From Actibacterium mucosum KCTC 23349 (GTDB lineage Bacteria; Pseudomonadota; Alphaproteobacteria; Rhodobacterales; Rhodobacteraceae), in assembly GCF_000647975.1 (NCBI RefSeq), contig NZ_JFKE01000003.1, forward strand, positions 1 through 64,000: a DNA stretch of 64,000 nucleotides, read 5' to 3'. The position numbers and the translations under genes are program-made. Of the stretch, positions 17,668 through 25,346 are shown piece by piece (position 1 is the first letter of the stretch; each line of letters begins with the position of its first letter). The notes under the pieces are model-generated. The model was not told where the DNA came from. It saw nothing but the letters and a program-made list of their open reading frames with translations, and searched no databases.

Positions 17668-18479
17668 ACCGTATTGACGGCAAGGTTGCAGTCGTCACTG
17701 GCGGTACACAAGGGCTCGGTGCGGCTGTGGCAAGGCTATTTGCCGAGGCCGGTGCCGCTGGCATCGTGATCGTCGGTCGCGGTGCTGCAAAAGGGCGGGC
17801 CAAGGCGGAAGAAATCACAAACGCCACAGGCGTCGCAGTGCATATGGTCGCCGCCAATCTAGCTGACATGGATGATGTTCGCAACATCATGGTGCAAACC
17901 GACCAATTGTTTGGGCGCGTTGATATTCTGGTCAACGCCGCAGGTTTTACGGATCGCGGCAACCTTCTGAACACAACGCCGAACCTGTTCGATGAGATGA
18001 TCGCCGTGAACACACGCGCACCGTTCTTTTTGATCCAAGATGCCGCCTTGATTATGGACCGTGAAGGGATCGAGGGGCGGATTGTGAATATCGGGTCTGC
18101 CTCTGGTGAAGTTGGTCAGCCGTTTCTTGCGCCCTATGCCACGTCCAAAGGCGCGCTTTCGACGCTGACCCGCCATGCGGGATTTGCGTTGATGCGCAAC
18201 CGTATCCACGTCAACCAGCTTGATATCGGCTGGATGAATTCGGAACACGAACGCAAGATTCAAGAGGCGGAATCCGGCGACCCCGACTTTATCGACAAGC
18301 AGGCGGCATTATTGCCGTTTGGACGATTGCTCGACCCAGAAGAGGTGGCGAAGGCCGTGTTGTGGATGGCGTCTGACGACAGCGGCATGTTGACCGGGTC
18401 AGTCATCCATTTCGATCAATCCGTTTGGGGAGGCTACGATGCACAGGCCCCGTCACCGGCTGAGAAGTTGACACCATGA
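17664..18479 (+). CDS. Short-chain dehydrogenase/reductase of the inositol cluster
   Basis: A 271-residue classical SDR. Seen: the cofactor motif TGGTQGLG (residues about 12-19), NAAG near 90, a catalytic Ser in NIGSASGEVG, and YATSK as the Tyr-Lys pair. The cofactor pocket has Arg after the second strand (IVGRG), which hints at NADP but is weak evidence. Its start overlaps the iolE stop by 4 bp. It could interconvert inositol isomers or reduce/oxidise a ring-opened product; the exact substrate is not visible. Confidence 0.85.
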   Translation: MNRIDGKVAVVTGGTQGLGAAVARLFAEAGAAGIVIVGRGAAKGRAKAEEITNATGVAVHMVAANLADMDDVRNIMVQTDQLFGRVDILVNAAGFTDRGNLLNTTPNLFDEMIAVNTRAPFFLIQDAALIMDREGIEGRIVNIGSASGEVGQPFLAPYATSKGALSTLTRHAGFALMRNRIHVNQLDIGWMNSEHERKIQEAESGDPDFIDKQAALLPFGRLLDPEEVAKAVLWMASDDSGMLTGSVIHFDQSVWGGYDAQAPSPAEKLTP

Positions 18480-18495
18480 TCGCGAAAGCACAGCG

Positions 18496-18514
18496 CAACA
18501 GGCATGGCCTGTTG
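18496..18514 (+). terminator. Hairpin between the catabolic genes and the transporter genes
   Basis: A perfect 8-bp stem CAACAGGC / GCCTGTTG with a 3-base loop, 17 bp after the dehydrogenase stop. No T-run follows, so it may slow or protect the transcript more than end it. A second small inverted repeat TTCCTC / GAGGAA follows just before the binding-protein gene. Confidence 0.4.
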
Positions 18515-18606
18515 TTCACGTAATTCCTCAATGAAGAGGAAATGAGCCTATCAAAAGGCTTCCGGACTTCAAAGGTGCGCCGGACACCATCCTATGGGAG
18601 GAAACT

Positions 18607-19521
18607 ATGAAAAAAGTACTTATGGCGGCCATGACGGCCTCTATCGTAGCGGGTGCGGCATTTGCCGAAGAGCGCTATGTCATGATCACACACACGCAAG
18701 GCACAGATCCGTTCTGGCCTGTCGTTGAAAAGGGCGGCCGCGACGCTGCTGAAGACGTCGGTGCGACACTTGAATATAACTTCGACGTTTCCGGCGACAT
18801 GGCTGCGATGGCCAAGTTGATCGAAGCTGCGGCAGCAACGCAGCCTGATGGCATCATCGTTTCGTTGCCTGACGCGGCGGCGCTTGGGCCGGCAATTCGT
18901 GCAGCTGTCGACGATGGTGTCCCTGTTGTGACGATCAACTCGGGTCTTGAAGCCTCTGCTGAGTTGGGTGCGCTAATGCACGTCGGTCAGCCTGAGCGTC
19001 TGGCTGGTGAAAAGGCGGGCGAGCGGGCCGCAGCCGAAGGCGTGACCAACGGTCTTTGCCTCAATCAGGAATCGTTCAACACCGCACTGGTTGACCGTTG
19101 CACAGGTTACTTTGATGGCGTTGGTGGTGATCTGAACATGATCGACGTGTCCAACGACCCGACACAGATCGAAACCCGTACAGCCGCCGCACTTCAGGCT
19201 GACGAAAGCATCGACGGCATTCTGGCAGTTGGCCCACACGTCTGTGAAGCAGCAACTAAAGCTATCGAAGCTGTTGGTGCCGACGTGCACCTGGCTTGCT
19301 TTGACCTGAGCCCCGGCGTGATGGACATGATCCAGGACGGTCGTGCTGCGTTCACGATCGATCAGCAGCAGCGCCTGCAGGGCTACATGCCTGTGATCGT
19401 TCTGCACCTCTACAACAACCATGCTGGTCTGTTGCCTGGTGCGAACATCCCATCTGGCCCAGGTTTCGTGGATGCATCCAACGCAGCTGAAGTAGCCGCG
19501 CTGGCTGGGATCGACCGCTAG
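18607..19521 (+). CDS. Sugar/inositol ABC transporter, periplasmic binding protein
   Basis: A 304-residue secreted protein with a classic signal peptide (MKKVLMAAMTASIVAGAAFA, cleavage after AFA). The mature part is a type I periplasmic-binding fold of the ribose/fructose cluster (THTQGTDPFWPVVEKGG, PDGIIVSLPD, VVTINSG). It has a strong GGGAGG ribosome site. By position after iolD, iolE and the SDR it should deliver inositol or a related cyclitol to the permease and ATPase that follow. Specificity is inferred from neighbours only. Confidence 0.9.
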   Translation: MKKVLMAAMTASIVAGAAFAEERYVMITHTQGTDPFWPVVEKGGRDAAEDVGATLEYNFDVSGDMAAMAKLIEAAAATQPDGIIVSLPDAAALGPAIRAAVDDGVPVVTINSGLEASAELGALMHVGQPERLAGEKAGERAAAEGVTNGLCLNQESFNTALVDRCTGYFDGVGGDLNMIDVSNDPTQIETRTAAALQADESIDGILAVGPHVCEAATKAIEAVGADVHLACFDLSPGVMDMIQDGRAAFTIDQQQRLQGYMPVIVLHLYNNHAGLLPGANIPSGPGFVDASNAAEVAALAGIDR

Positions 19522-19540
19522 GTTCGCACGCAATGACTCT

Positions 19541-19569
19541 GGAACAGGCGGGAAAATCCCGCCTGTTCC
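19541..19569 (+). terminator. Strong hairpin inside the transporter operon
   Basis: A perfect 13-bp stem, GGAACAGGCGGGA pairing with TCCCGCCTGTTCC, loop AAA, sits 20 bp after the binding-protein stop and 37 bp before the permease start. Only a short TCTT follows. In ABC operons such hairpins lower permease/ATPase expression relative to the binding protein by partial termination or mRNA protection. Confidence 0.6.
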
Positions 19570-19605
19570 TCTTACCAAGCGGTGGCACGTTGAAGGGAAC
19601 ACAAA

Positions 19606-20718
19606 ATGGCCGATACAAACGAAGCCGGAAGGCTAAAGCAAGAAACTGCAGTTGAAAAACTACTTCGCCGGCCCGAGATCGGGTCCTTTGTTGTGATGCT
19701 GGTGATCATCGTTGCACTTGCAATCGCATCCGATGGCAAATCCTTCAATGCTTTGGGCTTGAAGAACAATATCGCGATTATTGCGCAATATGGGATCATC
19801 GCGACTGGTGCTGCCGTGCTCATGATCGCAGGTGAATTTGACCTCTCGATTGGATCCATGATCGGCTTTGCGGGAATGGCAATGTCGATGATGCTCAAAT
19901 GGGGCTTACCGTTTGGCATGGGCGATGCGACACCCATTACCGCCTTCATAGTCACTTTGGCCATGACGCTGGCACTTGGCTGGCTGATCGGCACGGTTGT
20001 TGTGCGCTCTGGCCTTTCGAGCTTTATCGTGACGTTGGCGTTCCTGTTTTTTCTACGCGGTGTTACGGAGGTGAGCTTTCGTCTGATCAACAAGTCAACG
20101 CAAATCTCGGGCTTGCCGGACTACAAAGAAGAAAGCTGGTTCGCCAATCTGCTGGGCGGCGATGTCTTCGGTTGGTTTTATGACTTGTGGTTTATGCTTG
20201 GTGGGAACCTGAATCGCCGTGGCGAACAATGGGTCGAGGGGTTTGATGCACGTTTCCTTTGGTGGCTTGTCATTGCTGGCGTCGCGTATTTTGTCTTGAG
20301 CCGCACGCAGATCGGCAACTGGATTTACGCTACCGGCGACAACAAAGAAGCCGCCCGTGCAAACGGTGTTCCCGTCAATCGCGTTAAGATTGGCCTCTTC
20401 ATGTTCACAGCCTTCTGCGCGACCATGTTTGCAGCCTGCCAGGTGTTTGACACCAACACATCGGACGCCGCCAAAGGCAATCTGATGGAGCTTTTCGCGA
20501 TTGCCATTGCGGTTGTCGGCGGGACGTTAATGACCGGCGGTTTTGGGTCGGTCATCGGCGTTGTCTTTGGCGCGATCACAGTTGGCCTCGTCGCGAACGC
20601 GGTGTTCTTTATCCCGGCAATCGATGGTGCATGGTTCCGTGTCTTCCTTGGTGGAATTCTTTTGGCGGCTGTGTTTGCGAACGAACGCATCCGGAAACGT
20701 ATAACAGGAGGTATCTGA
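19606..20718 (+). CDS. Sugar/inositol ABC transporter, permease
   Basis: A 370-residue inner-membrane permease of the RbsC/FrcC family, with about nine hydrophobic segments. Seen: IIATGAAVLMIAGEFDLSIGSM, the diagnostic EFDLSIG motif; VVRSGLSSFIVTLAFLFFLRG; and GDNKEAARANGVPV, the cytoplasmic loop that contacts the ATPase. A long periplasmic insertion of about 60 residues (KSTQISGLPDYKEES onward) separates two halves. It ends 1 bp before the ATPase start, which has an AGGAGG-type site inside the permease 3' end. Confidence 0.9.
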   Translation: MADTNEAGRLKQETAVEKLLRRPEIGSFVVMLVIIVALAIASDGKSFNALGLKNNIAIIAQYGIIATGAAVLMIAGEFDLSIGSMIGFAGMAMSMMLKWGLPFGMGDATPITAFIVTLAMTLALGWLIGTVVVRSGLSSFIVTLAFLFFLRGVTEVSFRLINKSTQISGLPDYKEESWFANLLGGDVFGWFYDLWFMLGGNLNRRGEQWVEGFDARFLWWLVIAGVAYFVLSRTQIGNWIYATGDNKEAARANGVPVNRVKIGLFMFTAFCATMFAACQVFDTNTSDAAKGNLMELFAIAIAVVGGTLMTGGFGSVIGVVFGAITVGLVANAVFFIPAIDGAWFRVFLGGILLAAVFANERIRKRITGGI

Positions 20719-20719
20719 T

Positions 20720-21490
20720 ATGGCTGATCCGTATCTGCGCGTCGAAGGACTGGTCAAACGGTTCGGTCCGTTCACTGCACTTGGTGGGGTAGATCTCGAG
20801 GTTTTTCCTGGCGAAGTCCACTGCCTGCTTGGTGATAACGGCGCTGGCAAATCCACCCTGATCAAAACCCTTGCCGGCGTTCATGAACCGACCGAGGGCA
20901 AGATCTACATCGAAGGCAAATCGGTCGAGTTCCGTTCGCCACGTGATGCCTCTGATGCCGGGATTGGCACAGTGTATCAGGATTTGGCCATCAACCAGCT
21001 CCTCAGCGTGACCCGCAACTTCTTTATGGGGCGCGAGCTTAAGGGCCCCCTGGGGACCTTGCGCATGGACGAAATGAACAAGATCGCCCATGATGAAATG
21101 CTCAAGATCGGAATCGACTTCTCGGACCCAACACAGGCCGTAGGAACGATGTCTGGTGGTCAACGCCAAACCCTGGCGATTGCACGTGCCATCTACTTTG
21201 GGGCTAAGGTTCTGATCCTTGACGAGCCGACTTCAGCCTTGGGTCAAAAGCAGCAAATGGGTGTCTTGAAGACAATCAAGAAAGTCCGCGCACGCGGTGA
21301 CATCGCGATCATCTTTATCACCCACAACGAAATCCACTCTCGGCTTGTGGGGGATCGCTTTACATTCCTAGCGCTTGGCCAAACGATTGGTGCAGGCACA
21401 AATGCCGAAATCGGGGACGAAGAGATGCGCCGCCTAATGTCCGGTGGCGCTGAAATGGGCGATCTGGAGCAGGAGTTGGCTGCGATCTAA
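20720..21490 (+). CDS. Sugar/inositol ABC transporter, ATP-binding protein
   Basis: A 256-residue single-cassette ATPase of the FrcA type, unlike the double-cassette RbsA/MglA. Seen: Walker A GDNGAGKST, signature MSGGQRQ, Walker B VLILDEPTSALG, and ITHN supplying the switch His. Chain length is normal for the FrcA group. It is the last gene of the plus-strand operon and completes an importer driven by ATP at the inner membrane. Confidence 0.9.
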   Translation: MADPYLRVEGLVKRFGPFTALGGVDLEVFPGEVHCLLGDNGAGKSTLIKTLAGVHEPTEGKIYIEGKSVEFRSPRDASDAGIGTVYQDLAINQLLSVTRNFFMGRELKGPLGTLRMDEMNKIAHDEMLKIGIDFSDPTQAVGTMSGGQRQTLAIARAIYFGAKVLILDEPTSALGQKQQMGVLKTIKKVRARGDIAIIFITHNEIHSRLVGDRFTFLALGQTIGAGTNAEIGDEEMRRLMSGGAEMGDLEQELAAI

Positions 21491-21927
21491 TCCTCCCGGA
21501 TCGTAGCTTACCAGACGCGGCTTAACGGAACCGCACAACACTCGCTTTCCGGTTCGTCCAAACCCGGTCGACCCAAAAACGATGAACCAGAAAGCGAGAA
21601 AAAATGTGCCAATGCTTTGATTGAAGGCAAGATTCTTTCTACTAAAATACTCACCTTCACGGGCCGGCTGAACTGGTCCAAAACCTGCTGAATCCAAACA
21701 GTCCGCGCAATTGTGAAGCACCACCGCATAAACTCCAAATTACAGCCTACGAAACATGCTACCTCTTGTGTGAAGGACTGGTTTTCTCGCTGCTCGGCAA
21801 GACCAAAGCTCTCGCATATGCAGCATTCATTGCGCTGCGAGCGCACGCAGCACAAAATCACAATGACTGAGTCGGGCTCTTTCCGGCCGTTAGCTGCGTT
21901 TTCCGCCAATGTCCGTACTCAGTATCG
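21491..21927. other. 437-bp gap with a long imperfect inverted repeat
   Basis: No gene is convincing here. A 133-codon minus-strand frame (21508-21909) lacks a recognisable family and has odd cysteine-rich composition. The arms 21541-21557 (CTCGCTTTCcGGTTCgTC) and 21581-21598 form a long imperfect stem with two mismatches. No T-run follows on either strand, so it is not a standard terminator; it may be a relic of an inserted repeat or a transcript-end structure for the convergent operons. Confidence 0.45.
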
Positions 21928-22827
21928 TTAATGCTTAAAACAATTCTCTCTGTGCCAGGTGACAAACTCGGTCCTTGGCCGGTTGGCGAGGCGGTCCGGC
22001 ACCAAGATCTTGCCGGACGAGTTAAACATCGACGTCACGGCTTCGATGTCGTTGCTCTGACGGGAAACCAGAATTGTCAGGTCGTCAGCCAACCCAACGA
22101 GGCCGCGATCAAACATCCAGTGCGCGGTTCCGGACAGGGCGAGCCCGTTGCTGACGATGTCCGGGCCGTCATGCTCCACCGGTCTGATATGGGCGGCTTC
22201 CACTTCAGCGCGGCCACCGCCATTGATCAGACGTAAGCCAGTGATGGCGCATCGTTCACCGTAGGTACGCAGGACATTTTTCCTGAAATTACGGTCGCGA
22301 ACCGCGCGGTTGGTCAGTTGGTTGACGCGTTCCCGTGCGGGCATGTGTTGGAAAGATGTTTGCGCGTCCTGAAAACCTGGCAGCTGCATCGAGTCACCAA
22401 CGCGTGGCAGGATGTCCTCATCCCGTCCAAGGCCACGCTCGACTATTCGGGTAAAGTCTTCAGCGGATAAAGTTCTTACTGCGGCTTGCGCGCGTCCGGA
22501 TATCTTGCCTTGATCGTTCAGCAATCCTCTTTCGATGATTGAATTCTCGTCTCGGAATGAAACTGGGTCCCCGAAATCAAGATACGTTCCTGGCTCTATC
22601 ACCGCCAAGAACATGTCTGGCCTCCTTGGATCCGGAATGATCTCCTGGACCTTAGCGACAGCAAAGTACCCTTTGGTCTCTTTGACCTTGCTTGGCTCCA
22701 GGTAGACGATCCAGTCCCCTTCGCACTGTTGGGCACGCGAGAGGTATTGCTTTGGAAACTGATACCGCTCCGAGGGAATGTCTTCGTAGATCGAGTCGCT
22801 GCGATGGATGAAGATACCGAAGGCCAT
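21928..22827 (-). CDS. HNH endonuclease with N-terminal reader-like domain
   Basis: A 299-residue protein. The C-terminal HNH_2-type nuclease domain reads ERCAITGLRLINGG, then VEAAHIRPVEHDGPD and ISNGLALS-like VSNGLALSGTAHWMFDRG, giving the His-Asn-His set. The first 110 residues (GDWIVYLEPSKVKETKGYFAVAKV read in parts, then FLAVIEPGTYLDF) look like a small beta-barrel of the PUA/EVE kind; this is my reading and is uncertain. Such fusions act as modification-dependent restriction enzymes. It is the last gene of an XRE/membrane protein/HNH operon. Confidence 0.75.
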   Translation of the reverse strand: MAFGIFIHRSDSIYEDIPSERYQFPKQYLSRAQQCEGDWIVYLEPSKVKETKGYFAVAKVQEIIPDPRRPDMFLAVIEPGTYLDFGDPVSFRDENSIIERGLLNDQGKISGRAQAAVRTLSAEDFTRIVERGLGRDEDILPRVGDSMQLPGFQDAQTSFQHMPARERVNQLTNRAVRDRNFRKNVLRTYGERCAITGLRLINGGGRAEVEAAHIRPVEHDGPDIVSNGLALSGTAHWMFDRGLVGLADDLTILVSRQSNDIEAVTSMFNSSGKILVPDRLANRPRTEFVTWHRENCFKH

Positions 22828-22831
22828 CGGA

Positions 22832-23128
22832 TCACCCGCGTTGAAGACGTTCCAGTTTTCGATCGGCCGCGCGTAGGGTCAGTACCGCACCTGTCAAAAA
22901 TGGAAGCGCCAAGCCAGCTGCGGCGATCGCAAAAATCAGGATGGCAGCAAAAACCGAGTATTCGGCAGACTGTTGTGCCAACGATAGTTGGCCCAAACCA
23001 ATCAAGTAGAACACGCTGGTTCCCAGGAAGATCAGGTAAAGCAGCCCAAAGGGTTCAATCACCTCGCGGCGAGTGCGCTCCAAGACCGAATGCCGCAACA
23101 TGTTCCAGCGTTTGCTTGCCTTGTTCAC
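22832..23128 (-). CDS. Small two-helix membrane protein
   Basis: A 98-residue protein starting at GTG (23128) after GGGAG. Two hydrophobic helices are clear: GLLYLIFLGTSVFYLIGLG (residues about 28-46) and FAAILIFAIAAAGLALPFL (about 60-78). Both ends are basic (RTRREVIE, RAADRKLERLQRG), which would place them inside the cell. I recognise no named family. It sits 4 bp from each neighbour, between an XRE regulator and an HNH nuclease, so a joint function is likely; a phage-defence role is a guess from context. Confidence 0.6.
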   Translation of the reverse strand: MNKASKRWNMLRHSVLERTRREVIEPFGLLYLIFLGTSVFYLIGLGQLSLAQQSAEYSVFAAILIFAIAAAGLALPFLTGAVLTLRAADRKLERLQRG

Positions 23129-23132
23129 CAGA

Positions 23133-23555
23133 TTACTCCCTTACCAACTCGATCCATGTGTGCACGTCATCGTCACTGACTTCACGGCCTTCGACGTGTG
23201 ACTGATACCAGCGAGCTACGATTGCTCCGCGTTTCTCGCTCTTAATTTTGATGTTTTCGTCTGTGAGGTGTTGATCGAGCGAAATCTCGATCCTCTTTAG
23301 CGCGTCAAAGTCATGAGCTGCTCTGACAGATTTTGTGCCCAATAGTATCCATGCTGCGTCTACATCGAATTTATCGGCAATCGCGACCAAGGCTTCTACA
23401 GGCATTCCGCGTTGGCCCTTTTCGTAGCTGTGATAGGCGCGGTGTGAGACGCCGATCGCGTCCGCCATGGCGGTTTGTGTCAAGCCGACTTCGTTGCGCG
23501 CGATCGCAAGTCGAGCACCCATTGCCGAGAAGACAGCCTTTAAATCCCGCACCAT
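23133..23555 (-). CDS. XRE-family (phage-repressor-like) regulator
   Basis: A 140-residue protein with a cro/C1-type helix-turn-helix at residues about 12-65 (RLAIARNEVGLTQTAMADAIGVSHRAYHSYEKGQRGMP read in parts) and a small C-terminal helical domain (KSEKRGAIVARWY, DVHTWIELV). It faces the excisionase/integrase genes across a 137-bp spacer that contains two inverted repeats. It likely controls both its own operon and island excision. Confidence 0.85.
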   Translation of the reverse strand: MVRDLKAVFSAMGARLAIARNEVGLTQTAMADAIGVSHRAYHSYEKGQRGMPVEALVAIADKFDVDAAWILLGTKSVRAAHDFDALKRIEISLDQHLTDENIKIKSEKRGAIVARWYQSHVEGREVSDDDVHTWIELVRE

Positions 23556-23566
23556 GCAAGGTTCCC

Positions 23567-23611
23567 ATTGACCCGACTGTCAATTTGAGCGAAACTGCAC
23601 AAAATGACAGT
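23567..23611. promoter_or_regulatory. Candidate XRE operators between nuclease operon and integrase genes
   Basis: Two overlapping inverted repeats: ATTGAC-CCGACT-GTCAAT at 23567-23584 and ACTGTCA (23576-23582) paired with TGACAGT (23605-23611). They sit directly upstream of the XRE gene and about 90 bp before the first small DNA-binding gene, the place expected for repressor sites of a lysogeny-type switch. Confidence 0.5.
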
Positions 23612-23692
23612 AAAAGTTAGATAATGCTATCTGAACACGTCAGAAGGTGCGGAACAAGCGATTCCATTCATATTTAGTGTACGAGGCTGAAA

Positions 23693-23920
23693 TTGAACCA
23701 AGAACGTCTACTCTCTCCAAAGCAACTTGGAAGCATGGTCGGGTTGAGCGCGGCGCAAATTCGCGCTCTGATGAATGATGGCAGGTTGGAGTTCGTTGAA
23801 ATCTCGGCAAAAACCAAAATGCTTACTATGAGCGGATGGGAAAGGTTTCGGAAGAAGGCCACAAAGGTCAAATCGACTGATGACTTGATGTCGAATCATG
23901 GGTGCGGGGAAAGGAAGTGA
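23693..23920 (+). CDS. Small helix-turn-helix protein (excisionase-like)
   Basis: A 75-residue protein starting at TTG. The core LLSPKQLGSMVGLSAAQIRALMNDGRLEFVEI (read in parts) is a MerR/excisionase-type helix-turn-helix with a wing, in which the recognition helix follows GLS. The C-terminus is basic (RFRKKATKVK). It is encoded just before a second HTH protein and the integrase, as recombination directionality factors usually are. I cannot tell which of the two is the real excisionase. Confidence 0.6.
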   Translation: MNQERLLSPKQLGSMVGLSAAQIRALMNDGRLEFVEISAKTKMLTMSGWERFRKKATKVKSTDDLMSNHGCGERK

Positions 23921-23921
23921 C

Positions 23922-24161
23922 ATGGGTACGACCAATCTCAACATCAGCGTGATCGACAAGCGGATGCTCAAACAATCAGAAGCGGCCAGCTATACGGGCC
24001 TGCCAATAAAGCACTTCAAGACTGCATGCCCTGTGCGACCCGTTGAACTTAAGCAAGGGACGCTTCTTTGGGATCGCCGCGATATCGATCTTTGGATTGA
24101 TGATGTGAAATCCGGGTTGGTCACAGATACCCGCGAAACCATCCTGGATCGACTAGGATGA
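23922..24161 (+). CDS. AlpA/Xis-like helix-turn-helix protein
   Basis: A 79-residue protein. The ATG at 23922 has an AAGGAAG ribosome site; an earlier ATG at 23898 is weaker. Seen: LKQSEAASYTGLPIKHFKTACPVRPVEL (in parts), a winged-helix DNA-binding motif with the typical LLWDRRDIDLWID ending that matches the last part of AlpA/MerR-like excisionases. Its stop overlaps the integrase start by 4 bp, so both are translated together. Confidence 0.7.
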   Translation: MGTTNLNISVIDKRMLKQSEAASYTGLPIKHFKTACPVRPVELKQGTLLWDRRDIDLWIDDVKSGLVTDTRETILDRLG

Positions 24162-25270
24162 CCCAAATTCGTGTCAAAGGGTTCAAGATTTTCAAGGATC
24201 GGCATGGAAAACCCAGATGCTACCACCGCGAAACAGGGCATAAGATTGATCTAGCCCAGTCGCCCATCGGCTCCGCCGAGTTTTTTGCGGAATGCGAGAC
24301 AATTCGTTCAATAGCCGAGGCTCAAAAGGCGAAAGCCCCAAAGGCCGGAACCCTTGGCGGGCTGATCCATTCCTACTTTGCGACCGAGCACTTCCAGAAC
24401 CTCGCCGAAGCCACCCGGCGCGACTACCGCAAATGCGCTGACTTCCTTGAGCCGATCAAAGGCACACCGATTCATGTGATAGACACCCCGTTGATTGCAG
24501 GCGTCCACGACAAGGCCGCGAAGAAGATCGGCTGGCGGCGGGCGAACATGGTCAGGACGCTACTGAGCGAGGTGTTTCGCTACAACATCCCGAAGGGTCT
24601 GATCTCCGCCAACTTCGCGAAGGACGTCATTCCGAAACGCCGCCCGCGCGACCGCGCCTATGCTAACCGCCCCTGGACAATAGAAGAACGGGATATTGCC
24701 TTGGGCAAAGCCAAGCCTCATGTGCGTGTTGCGCTTGCTTTGATGATGAACACTGGCCTCGATCCGTCCGACGCGCTTCGCTTGCGGAAGGATCAGGTCG
24801 ATGGCGGCACCATCTGGGGCGTACGCGGCAAGACAGGCGAAGAGGTTGCGATTCCGGTCAGCCCGACGCTGCTAGCCGCCCTTGACCGCATGCCGGACCA
24901 TAACGCCGAGACTGTGCTTTCCAATTCGCGCGGCGAAGCTTGGACCTACAACGGCTTCTCAACTGTTTGGCACCGTTTCAAATCCGCCCTTGAGAATGAA
25001 GGCCTTATCGAAAAAGGCCTGACCCTCAAGGGTCTGCGGCACACGGTCGCCACGACTTTGCGCGAGGCGGGGCTGGATGAACGCCGCATCGCGGACCTTC
25101 TGGGGCAGAAAACACCGTCCATGGCGCGGCACTATTCCCGGTCTGCAAACCTTGCCGAAAAGAACCGCGAGACCATGGCGACACTGGAAAAAGAAAACGA
25201 AAGGCGCGCGAAGATTGTCAAACCTTCACCGGAAAGCGTCAAACCTGACCAAAGTGAGGATGAAATATGA
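24158..25270 (+). CDS. Tyrosine site-specific recombinase (island integrase)
   Basis: A 370-residue phage-type integrase: arm-binding region to about residue 60, core-binding SAM-like domain (GTLGGLIHSYFATEHF, ATRRDYRKCADFL) to 160, then the catalytic domain. Seen: Lys225 (RGKTGEE), Arg294 (GLRHT) and the nucleophile Tyr326 (ARHYSR). At other classical positions it differs: Asp202 in TGLDPSDAL where Arg is usual, Lys291 for the first His of HxxR, and Gln317 in LLGQKT for His. Similar deviations occur in a Rhodobacteraceae subfamily I know, so it may still be active. It ends 31 bp from the tRNA-Phe it targets. Confidence 0.9.
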   Translation: MTQIRVKGFKIFKDRHGKPRCYHRETGHKIDLAQSPIGSAEFFAECETIRSIAEAQKAKAPKAGTLGGLIHSYFATEHFQNLAEATRRDYRKCADFLEPIKGTPIHVIDTPLIAGVHDKAAKKIGWRRANMVRTLLSEVFRYNIPKGLISANFAKDVIPKRRPRDRAYANRPWTIEERDIALGKAKPHVRVALALMMNTGLDPSDALRLRKDQVDGGTIWGVRGKTGEEVAIPVSPTLLAALDRMPDHNAETVLSNSRGEAWTYNGFSTVWHRFKSALENEGLIEKGLTLKGLRHTVATTLREAGLDERRIADLLGQKTPSMARHYSRSANLAEKNRETMATLEKENERRAKIVKPSPESVKPDQSEDEI

Positions 25271-25301
25271 GTGATAAACTCAATTATATTAGAGAGTTAA
25301 A

Positions 25302-25346
25302 TGGTGCCCGGGGGCGGAATCGAACCACCGACACGAGGATTTTCAA
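25302..25346. repeat. Right attachment repeat within tRNA-Phe
   Basis: These 45 bases are the 3' half of the intact tRNA gene and identical to 4947-4991. The island rebuilt the tRNA 3' end on integration, so the gene stayed functional. Crossover lies somewhere within this segment. Confidence 0.9.

Larger units (their letters stand above)
4947..25346. mobile_element. 20.4-kb genomic island integrated in tRNA-Phe
   Basis: The borders are the perfect 45-bp direct repeats at 4947-4991 and 25302-25346. The tyrosine integrase at 24158-25270 is next to the intact tRNA, preceded by two helix-turn-helix genes of the excisionase type. At the far end is an element-type helix-turn-helix protein. Between lie a toxin-antitoxin pair, an inositol-type catabolic and uptake cluster, and an XRE/membrane/HNH operon. 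The housekeeping order resumes right after the tRNA. I see no conjugation or phage structural genes, so mobilisation would need excision plus help from elsewhere. Confidence 0.85.

Noticed and set aside
21541-21598. Inverted repeat as a terminator of the transporter operon
   Set aside because: Long stem but mismatched and without a T-run on either strand.
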